The notes beneath the pieces were generated by a model that did no database searches, was not told the DNA's origin, and saw only the letters and a list, made by a program, of their open reading frames with translations. Positions 12,553 to 24,401 of a DNA stretch of 64,000 bases are shown here, piece by piece. Position numbers and translations under genes: made by a program. Position 1 is the stretch's first letter, and each line of letters starts with the position of its first letter. Origin of the DNA: Membranipora membranacea (lineage: Eukaryota; Bryozoa; Gymnolaemata; Cheilostomatida; Membraniporidae). The DNA lies in NCBI GenBank assembly GCA_914767715.1, contig OU612065.1, positions 6,510,001-6,574,000 of the forward strand. The letters are read 5' to 3'.

Positions 12553-12700
12553 GTCTAGCCAGGGAGTGTGGGAGCATGGGCCCCTGGGACTTACATGTCT
12601 TTACTTTGCCTATGATACTGGACATTGGCAAAGTAAAGACATGTAAGTCCAAGGGGCCCATGTGTGGGAGGGGGGATATCCCACCCTCCCTGGTCTAGCC
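12553..12700. repeat. Hairpin MITE
   Basis: Arms of about 32 bp (GGACTTACATGTCTTTACTT and inverse) surround a ~16 nt loop. Outer ends carry CTAGCCAGGGAG and the inverse CTCCCTGGTCTAG. The GGGAGGGTGGGATAT outer module recurs around 13350, 46880 and 52815. Confidence 0.75.
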
Positions 12701-12837
12701 AGCAAAATATATATGTCTATGAGCAACAGGAGCCAAACATTTGCTCTAGCCAGATATTTTTCACATCACTTCCCCAGTAACATATTGCTTGAAAATCAAC
12801 CTCTCAGCAGTAATACATACAGCATACATACATACAA

Positions 12838-12857
12838 TATATATATATATATATATA
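12838..12857. repeat. (TA)n microsatellite
   Basis: Uninterrupted alternating TA run. Confidence 0.85.
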
Positions 12858-14930
12858 ATGATAATATTAATACAAACGTACCTCAGAAGACTATGTATAG
12901 ATAGATATCTTTCTACTGTAAGCCAGTCTTACTATAACCAAAGAGTTACTCATTGCTATAACTCAACTGGTTTTGTATCTTCATGGAAGACCCTTTGTGT
13001 GTGAAAATCTGTTAATGACCTACCTATCTACTCCACTCCAAAAGATCAGTGATGTTAAAATTATCTGGCAAAGAAACAGATTGTCTTACTTACCAGTTTT
13101 GTACTTATAGCCCTGTGAAGATAGTATATCGAGACGTGATAGCCCCATCCCAGTCTGGTTTTGTTTACTTTATGAGGTTTCCAGTCTATAAATACCCTGT
13201 CCTTGACAAAGGTTTTCTTCAGTATTTTCTCTGGTTTTTGGATTAGGATACACAACTCCTAGTTTGAAAGATAAAGGTGAGACAATGGCATCAGGGCATT
13301 CTCCCTGATGGCATCAATCCAGGGAGTTTGGGACCCCTGATCAAACCAGGGAGGGTGGGACACAATTTGATACAGCTTGAGCAGGGAGGATGGTTTGAGT
13401 CCCCCCAAACTCTTACTCTCGCCCGCTGGCTTACCTTTTGTGTTTAGATGACTCAAAAAGTTACATCTTTCTAACTCCTTTTGATGTAGTAAGGTAGCCT
13501 TGTCAAGCAGCTACTTTTTTTAGGTAGTGTGGCAAGGCTAGTAGTAAGAAGCTTTACTTCTTGGATGCCTAAGCAAGTTCTGGTGTACGATTTTCGTACA
13601 ACATCCAAGTTCTATTTACAAGGTCAGAGGAAAGAATCACTACTTGTTATTTTTGTCCACATTTTTTGTTCTTTCAGCTAACCTGATGTGATTGTCGCAA
13701 ACATAGTTGACAGAAAATACAGTAGTCAGAAATATAACATTCAGAAATAAAGCAGACAACAGATATAGCGGTTCCAAAAGCCACAGAGCAAGTTGGCCTT
13801 TGAGTCTAGGTTCCCACAAAAAAAGCTGACGCGCCTCTCATCCCCAGCGCTTATATATCACGTGATGACCACATAACACGTCAGGGGATCTAAACTCATC
13901 AACAGTAGATGCATATACTTAAAACTATGAGCATAAATCAAGAACTCCCTGGCCGAAAACAAAATGTCATCAATCCCATTTTGAGATAAAACTATTGGCA
14001 GCCAGTTGGCCAATACATCTGTAATAAGATTAAAACACACATGCCGAAACAAAGTGCCTCTATGGTCTTGTTCTTGATGAAGTCTGTATGCAAATCCCCT
14101 CTTTCAGCGGCTATATCATAGTCACCCCATTTACATGCTTCATCCTCTACCCCCTGAGGAGCTGTTACTATCCCACTTCAGCTTTTCAGGCTGCTTGTGA
14201 ATCAGATCAAAGTTTGGTTCTGAATTCTGATCCCTATTGGTCTTGTTCTTGGTTAGGGTTCGTATACGAATCCTATGTTACAGCACCTATATCGTTTTAT
14301 TCTGATTTATATGTTACACTGGGTTGGTATTAGCTGCAACAGCCAACACACAAACACCCTTGAGACATATTTGACAAACCAGTACCATATGAAAACAATC
14401 CTAGTCAATGTATGTATTTTCTTAGAGATATACTGATGTCCTCTCTAGTCTTTCTTGACAACACCTCAGATTTTTTTGATGAATGCTCTTCTGTCTCTCA
14501 CTTGCTATTATACTGTTCACGCTAATCAGTTTATTTACAGATTATTATTGGCACCTGCAATATATGAACCTTCAGTCCTCCGATCTACCATAAAACTCTG
14601 AGCTGATCTCATAGGTAATTCGGACAGAGTGTCCTTTAAAACACATGAGCGAGTTAGTCTGTTCATGATAAAGGGGAATGCACACCAGCCTGTCAACAAG
14701 AGCCAGCAAATAACTACTGGGCTTACCGTACAGGAAATCAGCATACTGAGTAAAACAAAATTGAAATCATAATTAAATGACCTGATTAATCGACATCGGC
14801 ATAATGGCAGTGTCTTCAATTGTCAAGTTCTCAAAGCTCTAGTTCAATACCAGGGTATGTTGAATGTACAGTTCTGTATAACAGAAAACAATCTTATGGG
14901 ATTTACAATTGATCAAAAAACTAAATTCAT

Positions 14931-17900
14931 TCAGGTGACTAGTTTATAAACACCACCGGCACACATTAGCTTGCCTTCCCTAATCTTCCTGCTAAGAAAT
15001 TTTTCTAGTTCATGTATGGTACATTCAGTATTAGCAAACATCTTAAGCATTGAGTGTATCCTCTCCAGGGTCTGTGAGTCCATATTTGTGAGCATACCAT
15101 TGATGTAAGTCCACATCATCTGAAAAACAGTCAAAACGTACCAGAGAATTTTTCAAACAATATGCTTTAACTCAAATCTCTTCTATAGTTGTCCACAATT
15201 CTAAAATTACCAGACAGCTCTTATATCCCATTAATTATAATTCTAATGTATTATAATTAATAAAAGTATTATTATTTATTATTATGGTGCCCACTCACTT
15301 GCAACTCCTCCTCTTTCTGTTGCTCTGCTGAAGCTGTCGCGGATTCAACTTCTTCTTCCTCTACGACGTCTGTTACCGGCCCCGAGACGTGTTCCTTATT
15401 CAGCTTGTAAGTATCTGTGATTTCTTCTTTTAGTACACCATGTGACTGCCAATACGCAGCACGTCGCCGTATTACTGAGGTCGAGGCCTGCAGCTTCTCA
15501 GCCAGTTCATCCACCGTGTAGGTGTCTACAACCATTACATGCAAAACTTATATCATAGATGTTGTGTTTTGTTGGGAGGGTAATATATATTATATATATA
15601 CTACCATCCCAACAAAACACAACGTCTATGTTTAAATTATGAGAATGTGTTTTTATTAGAGATATAACCAGGCAGCCAAGTAAGAACTAGATGATGAACC
15701 AGAGACTTTAGATATATATCTATAGTCTCTGGATGAACTATATTATTCGAAGAACCATTTGTTTGGGGAGTTGTCTCCTCATTGAACAAAGAAATCAAAG
15801 AGCAGACTACCCTTTTTCTAGATGAGACAGAGTACAGGTCAAAACAGGGAGTTCTGTAAATCTGAGTTTTATGGAATACTACCTTTTTCTTCAAATGCCA
15901 TAATGATAGCAACATTTACAGGTGATGTCTTGTAAGTCGTCACTGATCCAGAATCCATTTCTATATCAATCTCAACCTGGCCTACAAAAATAGACACAAA
16001 TATGTAATTGTACAAGCAGCCTCTTTCTATTTTGTGCTAGTATCCAGGTATTTCCCAGCTTGACGTCAGTGTATAAATGTAGGATATTGGCAAGAAAAAC
16101 AATTTTTTTTATAACTTTATTGGCATCTATATCATTTTCAAGAAAATGTTTTACAAAAGCGCCATTAAAAAAGAAACAAAAAAGGGTGACATAAAGAAAA
16201 AATGATTGAAATGATACAGATATTATTATTGTAGCATGTAATAATGAAATAAGTTAAGGGTTCTACAACTGGCTGGTAGGGAAACTTACCAATGTGTGGT
16301 TCCCATTTGAGAGTTCTGTTAACTTTGGTTATCTCATACGCTTTTGTATATTTCTCTAAAGCGCTCTTCATCTCATCAGGTAAATCGATCTTCTCCTCAC
16401 GAAAACTAGGCCAATACTGAGCAGATAGTATCATCGCATTCATTTGAAACTAAAACCAGGAATGAAGATTTTTGAGTTAAGTTTAGAGCTATGTTCTTCT
16501 ATTGAAACCCAAGAGTTCTAAGAATTTGTCTTCAGCTGTTTTCTAGCTGACTAAACTGTCCCTATATATCTGACTGCTTTGATTATATTATTACAAGTGT
16601 TCGGCTGGTCACATGACTTGGACAGCCATGATTGCAGTTCACTGAAACCATATCCGGGTAGTAACATCTAGAAATTTTCAATGTAAAAAATAGTTCTTCC
16701 AAACCAATTGGAATGATTTAATTCTAATTTTATATTTGCTTATGCTGAGATAACTTCTCATCAAGATAAATCTCAAATTTTTTTGAAACCTGATGCTAAA
16801 TATTGCAGTTATTCCATCACTGGCTACTTAGAGAGAGGAGAATATGGTAAAAATATTAGTATTAATATCAGGCTGTCACCGGGATCTGAGTCTCCTCCTC
16901 ATCTTTCTGTAGCTCATCATTGATCCAAACATTCAGCCTCTTAGAGTCGGCCACATCTTTTAGCATCACCTCACACTTATGTAAATCTGTCTCCCCAAAC
17001 CTGACAACAGAGATATTGTAAAGAGGCCTATATAACTCAACATCATTCAATTGGAGGAAGAAAATTTTGCAACATTTGTTGTTATAACTTAAAGGATAAC
17101 GGACACCTTGGAGGTTCTGGACTTTACAGGGGTAAAAAAATATGAAAAAAATGATGAAAAATAGCATTTTTTTGGATGTAGCACCAGTTTCAGAGTTGGC
17201 CACAAACTGAAAACCTGCTGAATACAGCACATTTTAAAATTAAATTGGAAGTTGCCCCCTCAGTCAAGAGCCAGCTCAGTCATGATTCAAGTCTGAGGGC
17301 CAACTTGATAACCATGAATGAGTTTGCCAGCTATTGTGATGCTCTCGCTAATAAATATCAATGTTTGTAAAACAAACATTAGATTGTGGTTAGGTAACTA
17401 TTCCAATTAATCCTACATCAAAGGACCCTATTCAATAGCCCGATCTTCATTGTATACACTGTAGAACATCATTGTATACACCGATAATCATTGCAAACTG
17501 GTGTTATTGTTGGTTAGCTAGAATGAACATGCTGACCGCTGAATAACTCGAGGCAAAATCAGCTGAAGGAAACAATAGTGGGATGATTATGATGTTTTGA
17601 GGTTTACATATTATGAGCTTTGGTATGGGCCACTGTCATGAGCAATGCAGAATGATCTGAGGACCACCGCTTTATAGTCTCATTTGCCTTGTAAATTTTG
17701 GCCTGAACGCACATAAAATTAGTAATGGGACCATCTAGAATTTGCATGCTCTGTCCAGGATTCCCGGCATACCCTTGGCCACAAGATCCAGAGTATGGCA
17801 ATGGACTGCTTTTGTTTACACAAATTTTCCTGCTAAGAAAATACAGGAAAGAGCATATTTGTGTCATCGTCATTTTAAAATATTGCCATTCTCATAATTA

Positions 17901-20900
17901 ATGTCCTCCTCTGCTGAAAAATAATCTTCTTCACTGTCCTCAGAGTCTGATGGAATGTTATAGTTAGCAGCCATTTGTTGAGAATTCTGCCCAGCAAGTG
18001 TGTGTGGCATAAGTGCACTCTTATGAAATAGAAATGAATCGCCAAACAAATTTCTGGTCATAGTCATCAGTCAGCTGTTTATTTTGTTATGTTTAGTAAA
18101 TCTGCCCTCACTGGGCTTCACTGAGAAGGCAGAGATCAAAGGGCCAGGCTTCAAATGTTGTCTCTTTGAACAATCACCCTTTACAATTGCTGTTTGCTAT
18201 GTACTGTGATGTTGTAACAATGAATGAGACTATAGATATCTATAGTCTCTGGTTATACCATCATTGACTTTAGAATATTTTTCTATTTTGTCTGTATGCC
18301 CATTGAATGAATCACACTTGTGATGGAATGCCCATAATGACAACACGTAAAATACATCAACTGCGGTTAAGCGTGCCTTTGTTTACATAGTCATAGTAAT
18401 CAATGTGAATCATAAACATTTAGGCCACAGTCTAATTTAGACCTTGCCAGTGTTATCTTAGTTAGACTAAGAGCTTCAAAATGATACCAAAACCTCCAAG
18501 GTGTCAGTAATCCTTTAACAACATCAAGATCACATTATTTACCTGATTTTGAGAAGTTCAAAGTATCTTATTTCCCACAGAGTAGAATAAGATAGATTAG
18601 ATAGTAGCCTATCGGCTAGTAAGTTCCAGTATTCCTTAATGAACAGCTCCTTGGTACCATAGATATTAACCAGCATATTAATTATGTCTGTTGAGCGTCG
18701 AGTTTTTGACGAAACAGCTGCAAGCAAAATATAATGAAGCATGAGGAACTATGTTGGTTAAAGTTGGTTAACATCACAAGGTTCTTTCAAAGTCTGAAAA
18801 GGTTCTATATCCGGCCATCATGTTCTGCGCCAAGCTGATCTCAGCTTGCAGGCTGCTTGGAGCACACTCGGGGCACAGAGCCCCATCGTAAGTAGACTGC
18901 AGAAAGAATCGAACCCACGACCTCAATCACTAACATGTTGCAGGTCTGACGCGCCGGCTCTCATTCAACATTTGACTACCACCAGCCTTCCTTATTCACT
19001 AGAGATCCCAGCAAGTTTCCATATGGTAGTGTGATTAACACAATCATCTCGGCAAAGATTTGATGCGTCAAACTGACTGCTTGTTACCTGGATTCGCATC
19101 AACAGGATCAGGTTGCCAGTTTTGCCAGTCATCACATATATTATCCTCGTCTATTATATCCTGATCCGTGGTTCCTTTTGTCAGCTCTTCAGATAAAACA
19201 TCACATGAGTCGTCTATTAAGTTAGACACGATACACCTCACTGTGTCATCCCTCGATCTGTAAGGCAACTCATACATACATACATGTACCACAACTACTA
19301 TACATCCAATATGTTTTGCAAGTTAAGCTTATTCAGTGCCTAATATTGAGAATTACAATGTGAGTCAGACAATATTTTTTTAACTATATAACTCTGTTTA
19401 GAGATAAGGTAAATTTTTACCTGAGATATTGTTTGACAGGCTCAGTGACAATCTCTAGTATGACACACGAAGGATCCAGTACTCTCAGCGCTTGTATAGA
19501 TTGTACATAGGCTGTCAATATGTCAGTTGTGGTAACACCTGATAATAGATGAGTTGTAATACTGAACAGTGAAGATGATACAGTACTGACTGTTGGTATG
19601 GAGTGCCATCTGTAAAATAATTGGTCAAAGAATAGATGGATGCATTTTGACTATGCGGACTTTAATGTTTGTATGGTGGATTTCCATTTTTGCCATGTCA
19701 ACTTTCATGTTTATATGGTGAATAATGGTGTTTACCTGGTGGATTTTGATGTTCAATATGCCAACTTTCATGTTTGTTAGGTAGACTGTCATGTTTAGTG
19801 TGTGAATTCCAATATTTAGTAGGTGAACTTTCATGTTTAGTAGGTGAACTTTCATGTTTAGTAGGTGAACTTTCATGTTTAGTAGATGAGTTATACTGTT
19901 TTGCTGGTAAATGCTTTTGTGCATCATGTTTGATATGTGGACTTTCATTTTTACTGGGTGGACTTTCATTTGTTGGGTGATCTCTGTTATAGGACATTAC
20001 GAGGAAATAGCATCAATGGAGTTGTGTTCGCAATGCAGTAGCCTGTGATCCTCATAAAACAAAGTTAATATTGAGATACTTGACCACTGTCAAAGCTTAT
20101 ATTTAGGATTTCAATAATAGTAATGAAATTGGTTTCGGTTAATTGCATCACATATATGGGAATTATGCCCCCTGAATAAGATCTCTCACCCAAAATCGAA
20201 CTCCAAAACATGCATAATATTGTATTTGGTAATTAATCATGTTGATGGCATTAGGCTTCAAACAAAACAACCATATCTTAGCAAGATCAAACCTTCAATA
20301 CAGGTTTATTAGATGAACTTTGTATTGCACTGTCTGAGTGTGAACTTCAGTAGGGTACGATATCATACACCACAAACAAAGCATGAAACTTCAGCACACT
20401 AAATACTGTTTTCGCCCTATAGGCTAATATCAAAGTGTCACTCCTGCACAATCATGATGCGCACCTTGATGTAAGCCAGAAGCCAACCAACATAGGTAAC
20501 AGCTGTTTGGTAAGGAACAGAAGAATGGGCTGATCCCAAAGAGGGATGCAAGGTGCCTTAAATCCTGATACTGAGAATGTGATACATCCTAGAAAACTAG
20601 TATGCATCCTAGAGATGAGGCCATAGAACACCTCCTAATCATGGGTGGGCAGGGAGCTGCCAAATCTGAACTGGCACTAATTGGCCATTGACAGTGACAC
20701 TTGGCAATCTTAGCCAGGAGGCAGTAACCGTGTATAGTGCTTCGCCAGTTTTGAATTGGTTACAGTGCGGTGAATAAGAAAGTACCCTATGGAAGTTCAC
20801 ACTCAGACAGTGTGCGATACAAAGTTCATCTAATTGACCTCTATTGAAGGTTTTATCTTGTTAAGATATGGTTGCCCTGCTTAGAGCCTAATGCCATCAA

Positions 20901-23900
20901 CATGATTAATTACCAAGTACAACATTATGCATATTTTGGGGTACAATTTTGGGTGAGAGATCTTATTCAGGGGGCATAATTCACATTTATGTGTTGATGC
21001 GTTGAACCGAAACCACTTCCATTGTGATTATTGAAAGCCTAAATGAGCTTTGACAGGAGTCAAGTATCTCAATATTAGCTTTATTTTATGAGGATCACAT
21101 GCTACTGCATTGAGAACACAACTCCATTGATGCTATTTCCTCGTAATGTCCTATAACAGAGATCACCCAACAAATGAAAGTCCACCCAGTAAAAATGAAA
21201 GTCCACCTATCAAACATGATGCACAGAAGCATTTACAGTTGACCAGCAAAACAGTATAATTCACCTACTAAACATGAAAGTTCACCTACTAAACTTGAAA
21301 GTTCACCTACTAAACATGAAAGTTCACCGACTAAACATGGGAATTCACACACTAAACATGACAGTCTACCTGACAAACATGAAAGTTGGCATACTGAACA
21401 TCAAAATCTACCAGGTAAACACCATTATTCACCATACAAACATAAAAGTTAACATGGCAAACATGGAAATCCACCATGCAAAGATTATAGTCTGCATAGT
21501 AAAAATGTACCCATCTATTCTTTGACCAACTATTTTACAGATGGCACTCCATAAGTTGGTATAGTCTGAGCCCTCAGACTATAACATACAACACTTCAGG
21601 TAACATTACTTGCACATGAAACATAAAAATAACTGACCTCTCAAAGCTTTAGATGGTATAGCAAGGCGCGTTAAAAACTAAACTACTACCATAAAACCTC
21701 ACCTATAAGTCACCGGACTTATAAGTGAGTCACCCCCCTCAGAAAAAACAAAACTGCTCCAGTTATAAGACACCCCACAGCTATAAGACACCGTGTCTTA
21801 TAAGTGAATCATATCAGTAGTTGATGTTTGGAAGCTCTCCATCTTTGAATCAAGCGTCTATTAATGTTCAATTCCCTTGCAGTCTTGTCAAGGTTGTTAT
21901 TCTTTTCAACTGTTCTCAATATTTCCAGTTTCTGCTGAATGGTGTATGAGGTTCTTGGCATGTTTTATTTATTTTGAAAGACTGTGAGAGAGATATGATA
22001 TGCTGATTGTTGAAAAATTTGAATTTTGTGGCACACATTCACTCACTACAAATGGGTAGTTTTGGGTTATAAAGCTGCCCTCAGTGGGTTTTGAACTCAC
22101 AACTTCATGATTACAAGTCACACACTTTACCACTGAGCTATTCAGCTTCGGTGCTTAATTTCGGATTTAGTCCAACCTAAATATTAAAATGCTTCAAGTG
22201 ATAGTCGCCGTCTATATGGTACTCTCTTACAGCCGCCTTCACTTATAAATCGAGCGATCTATAGGTGAGGGATTACGGTACATAATCTACCTGGATGAAG
22301 TATCCTGTTCTCATAGACTTGTTTAACAGTCCTAATCAGCTCTTTCCTTAGATTAGTGTGAGGTAAAGCCGCATGTAAATCTTCAAAAGCTGACTTTGAT
22401 TCAGGATAATCAATTATCATCGGGAGCATTTCTTCAAGCCTACAAAGATCCAATATATTCATCATAATTTGAAACTAAAAACATTAATATCCTGACGTTA
22501 ACACTGCAATTACTCTCAAGATGCACAAAGAGTCTGAGAGAAACATACAAAGAATGGAAAAGTGATCAGTACTGCAAGTGTAAATACACCACATTCACAT
22601 GTAAATACCTTCATCTTGTATAAACGATCAGAAAATGTTCAAGCTTACCTTAGTCGGACAAAACTGTCATATAGATAATATAACAATCTCTCCTTACATA
22701 GAATCTCACTGGACTTGAGGTTATATGTGACCTTCTCCAACCATGAAATTAGTCTATCATTGAGCCACTGTAGCTGATCTGCCATTAAATGCTTGCTGAA
22801 GGCTCCACTGCAGGTGCTGACCACATGTTCCTTGATCTGGGATCGTACTATCATAAACAATATCTCCTCAATAATGTCCTGAAATAACCCCAGCTGTTGC
22901 CTGCAAATTCAAATCCATCAACATTTGATAAAATATAAAAGTACAAAATTTTAATTTCTTGATTTTTTTCCCAATATTTAAGTTTGCTGGTCGGCTTGTG
23001 GTACAGACACACAAATTTTGTAACCATTAACACATGATGCCTTGTTAGTATTAATTTGCGATGTTGTTAGTAGACGTTAATGTGGGAGCCATCATTAATA
23101 ATCGTGTCACATCTAAAAGGCAGCAGTGCAAAAGATCACAATTATCCGTAACCCAAAAATGAGGTGTTATCTTGTTTGTTGTCATAATTTGATTCATATA
23201 AATTCATAAAAATTCATATTATAGTATTACTTTAGTGTATGTACTTATTATTTCGAAATAAGATATTAATTTTTATGATGGTTTAGCAGTCATACTTACA
23301 CTTGTGATGTTATTTCAGCGATATCATGTTTTATTCTCTCACTTTCATAATCAGCACTACTGCATCCGGCGTATGAATTCTCCCCTGCATTCAAATATGT
23401 CATCATGACTTTTTGTATGGTTTACATTGCAAAATTTCTGACAAAATGGGTGGTGCAATCATAAAAGATTTGACACATTGATAATATTGTATTGTTTTGC
23501 AGACATTCTCAAGCTCGGTTTCACAGATTTGTTCTAATAGACGTGGCAGCTGTTGGCATCATAGTGTTTTCCTAACCTAAAAGACCATGTCTTCAAGAAA
23601 AACAATTTCAAATTCCGTACCATATGATAAATCTGCATCCTTGGAGTTTGAAGGAAAAGCTTTGAGGTAAAACTCCTCCGCCATCTTACTAATCTTATGA
23701 TGATAGTGCATCTCAAGATTAGTTCTGTATATTCTGATAAACGACTCCCCAATATCACATGGATACTGGGCTGACTCGAACAGGGCTGTCAGCTGTGTCA
23801 GGAAATGTTTGTTCTGGTCGGCGTGATGATATGTAGCACGAACAAGGTTATAAAAGTTACAGGAAACATCATCAGTAATCAGGGTAACAAGTTCTTTCTT

Positions 23901-24401
23901 CACAGACTTTTCCAGTTTTGACAGTAGATCTAACTCCAATGCCTCAACAACATCTTCATTAATGAGAATCTGCATGGCATCACTAAGTTCCTTTGTTGTA
24001 TGCATGTTCAATTCCTGGGTTTAGAAATGCAGAAATAAACTGTTCAATAGGAAATATTAAAAGCTATTAACAAAAAGGAAGAGTAAGTGTTTGTGCCATT
24101 GTGAATCAAGGTGTTTTGTGAATTATTAAATGTGATCATAGGGGGATCATAGACAAATTTGAAAAAACGCATCACTTCACGTCAAACCCCAAATGAATAA
24201 AAACACCTGAAACAATTCGGGCAGAGTTCAACCGACAATTTTATGCATAATTTGAGGGTTTTCTTGTCAAATTTTATATCTACTAAGTGCTGACTAAGAC
24301 CTAGGCTAAGTCTTAATGATTCAGTTTCTTTATTATTATGAAAGGGTTGCGCTTACCGAAGAAGATATGATTTGCCAAGCATTTTCAAGGTCAGATGACA
24401 T
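14931..24401 (-). CDS. ANAPC2: Anaphase-promoting complex subunit 2, complete, 13 exons
   Basis: Exons in transcript order: 24401-24357, 24014-23621, 23384-23300, 22900-22649, 22439-22291, 19538-19421, 19257-19088, 18717-18543, 17000-16880, 16449-16290, 15981-15883, 15525-15299, 15119-14931. They total 2184 nt (727 aa plus stop); all phases agree. ANAPC2 is the cullin-like scaffold that pairs with RING subunit ANAPC11 in the APC/C ubiquitin ligase and drives mitotic exit. Recognisable blocks: LRLEEMLPMIIDYPESK; HPGVTTTDIL and QALRVLDPS; YLRSRDDTVR; DPVDANPG; TRRSTDIINMLVNIYG; KEYWNLLADRLL; ELLKIRFGE and CEVMLKDVADSKR; LSAQYWPSF; then the C-terminal winged-helix part (EEEL, ERIHSMLKMF, GVYKL). 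The start ATG is the only one in the first exon, but the frame is open 5' to an acceptor, so an upstream exon is possible. The protein is shorter than the ~820 aa vertebrate form. Introns contain several transposons. Confidence 0.95.
17089..18518. mobile_element. TTAA-flanked DNA transposon in an ANAPC2 intron
   Basis: Ends are TTAA|AGGATAACGGACACCTTGG and inverse CCAAGGTGTCAGTAATCCT|TTAA, giving TIRs of about 25-30 bp. The subterminal AATGATACCAAAACCT is shared with the elements at 25715-29742 and 42228-44387. On the minus strand the open frame 18067-17870 is acidic (SDSEDSEEDYFSAEED), a trait of piggyBac-type N-termini, but no catalytic core is visible. The right end is about 24 bp inside the intron from the 5' splice site of the exon ending at 18543. 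Confidence 0.75.
18775..18975 (-). repeat. SINE copy (degenerate head) in an ANAPC2 intron
   Basis: Reverse complement carries a B-box-like GTGGGTTCGATTCTTTCTGC and the family body (CAAGCTGAGATCAGCTTGGCGC). The A-box part is degraded. Confidence 0.65.
19582..21560. repeat. Large inverted repeat (~775 bp arms) in an ANAPC2 intron
   Basis: The left arm (19582-about 20355) and right arm (about 20786-21560) are near-mirror copies. Outer tips share ATGGAGTGCCATCTGTAAAA and its inverse; inner ends share a GAACTTC.GTAGGGTAC segment and its inverse. The spacer is about 430 bp. Each arm carries 21-bp tandem repeats (GTGAACTTTCATGTTTAGTA type). Repetitive open frames here (MKVHLLN-type) are a consequence of the satellite, not genes. 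It begins about 44 bp from the exon at 19421-19538. Confidence 0.85.
19790..19890 (+). repeat. 21-bp tandem repeat (left arm)
   Basis: Unit GGTGAACTTTCATGTTTAGTA repeated exactly about three times, with diverged 20-24 bp relatives extending over 19660-19980. The mirror set is at about 21190-21500. Confidence 0.85.
21809..21961 (-). pseudogene. N-terminal HTH fragment of a Tigger/pogo-type transposase
   Basis: A 50-codon frame from ATG at 21961 to TGA at 21809 that starts MPRTSYTIQQKLEIL and continues with NNNLDKTARELNI and RRLIQRWR. This is the pattern of the psq/Brinker-like helix-turn-helix at the N-terminus of CENP-B/Tigger/pogo transposases: a Y-[ST]-x2-x-K-L-x-[IV] start, an A-R-E-x-[NG] helix and R-x-[IV]-x-R-W-R. 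No DDE catalytic domain follows, so it is a remnant. The surrounding TIRs and TA target sites fit the Tc1/mariner-pogo superfamily. Assignment to the HTH class is inferred from the motif only. Confidence 0.7.
22075..22152 (-). repeat. tRNA-Thr(TGT)-like pseudogene block inside the transposon
   Basis: Reverse complement has an A box (TAGCTCAGTGGTAAAG), an anticodon-loop-like ACTTGTAAT with TGT, and a B box (GTGAGTTCAAAACCCAC). Acceptor-stem halves do not pair, so it is not a working tRNA. The same block occurs in the other three copies of this transposon. Confidence 0.7.

Larger units (their letters stand above)
11363..14930. other. Intergenic interval MFSD13A / ANAPC2
   Basis: Holds the upstream region of MFSD13A (minus) and downstream region of ANAPC2 (minus). 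No coding frame could be supported. It contains a 32-bp-arm hairpin MITE (12553-12700), a TA microsatellite (12838-12857), GGGAGGGTGGGA-type repeat fragments near 13320-13400, a small hairpin repeat near 13496-13545 and a weak direct repeat near 14067 and 14236. Confidence 0.5.
21687..22280 (-). mobile_element. Tigger/pogo-like transposon with internal tRNA-like block, copy 1
   Basis: TIRs TACCGTAATCCCTCACCTATA (at the 22280 end) and a diverged inverse at 21687 are bounded by TA. On the minus strand the order is TIR, tRNA-Thr-like block (22152-22075), a short transposase-like open frame (21961-21809), then a TIR-adjacent segment with repeated CTTATAA motifs. This copy is longer than the ~370 bp copies at 38645, 41266 and 48489, which lack the open frame. 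It ends about 10 bp from the 5' splice site of the ANAPC2 exon at 22291. Confidence 0.8.

Noticed and set aside
19625-19997. Repetitive MKVHLLN-type proteins on both strands
   Set aside because: They are translations of a 21-bp satellite present as an inverted copy at 21190-21500; 21 is a multiple of three, so frames stay open by chance.
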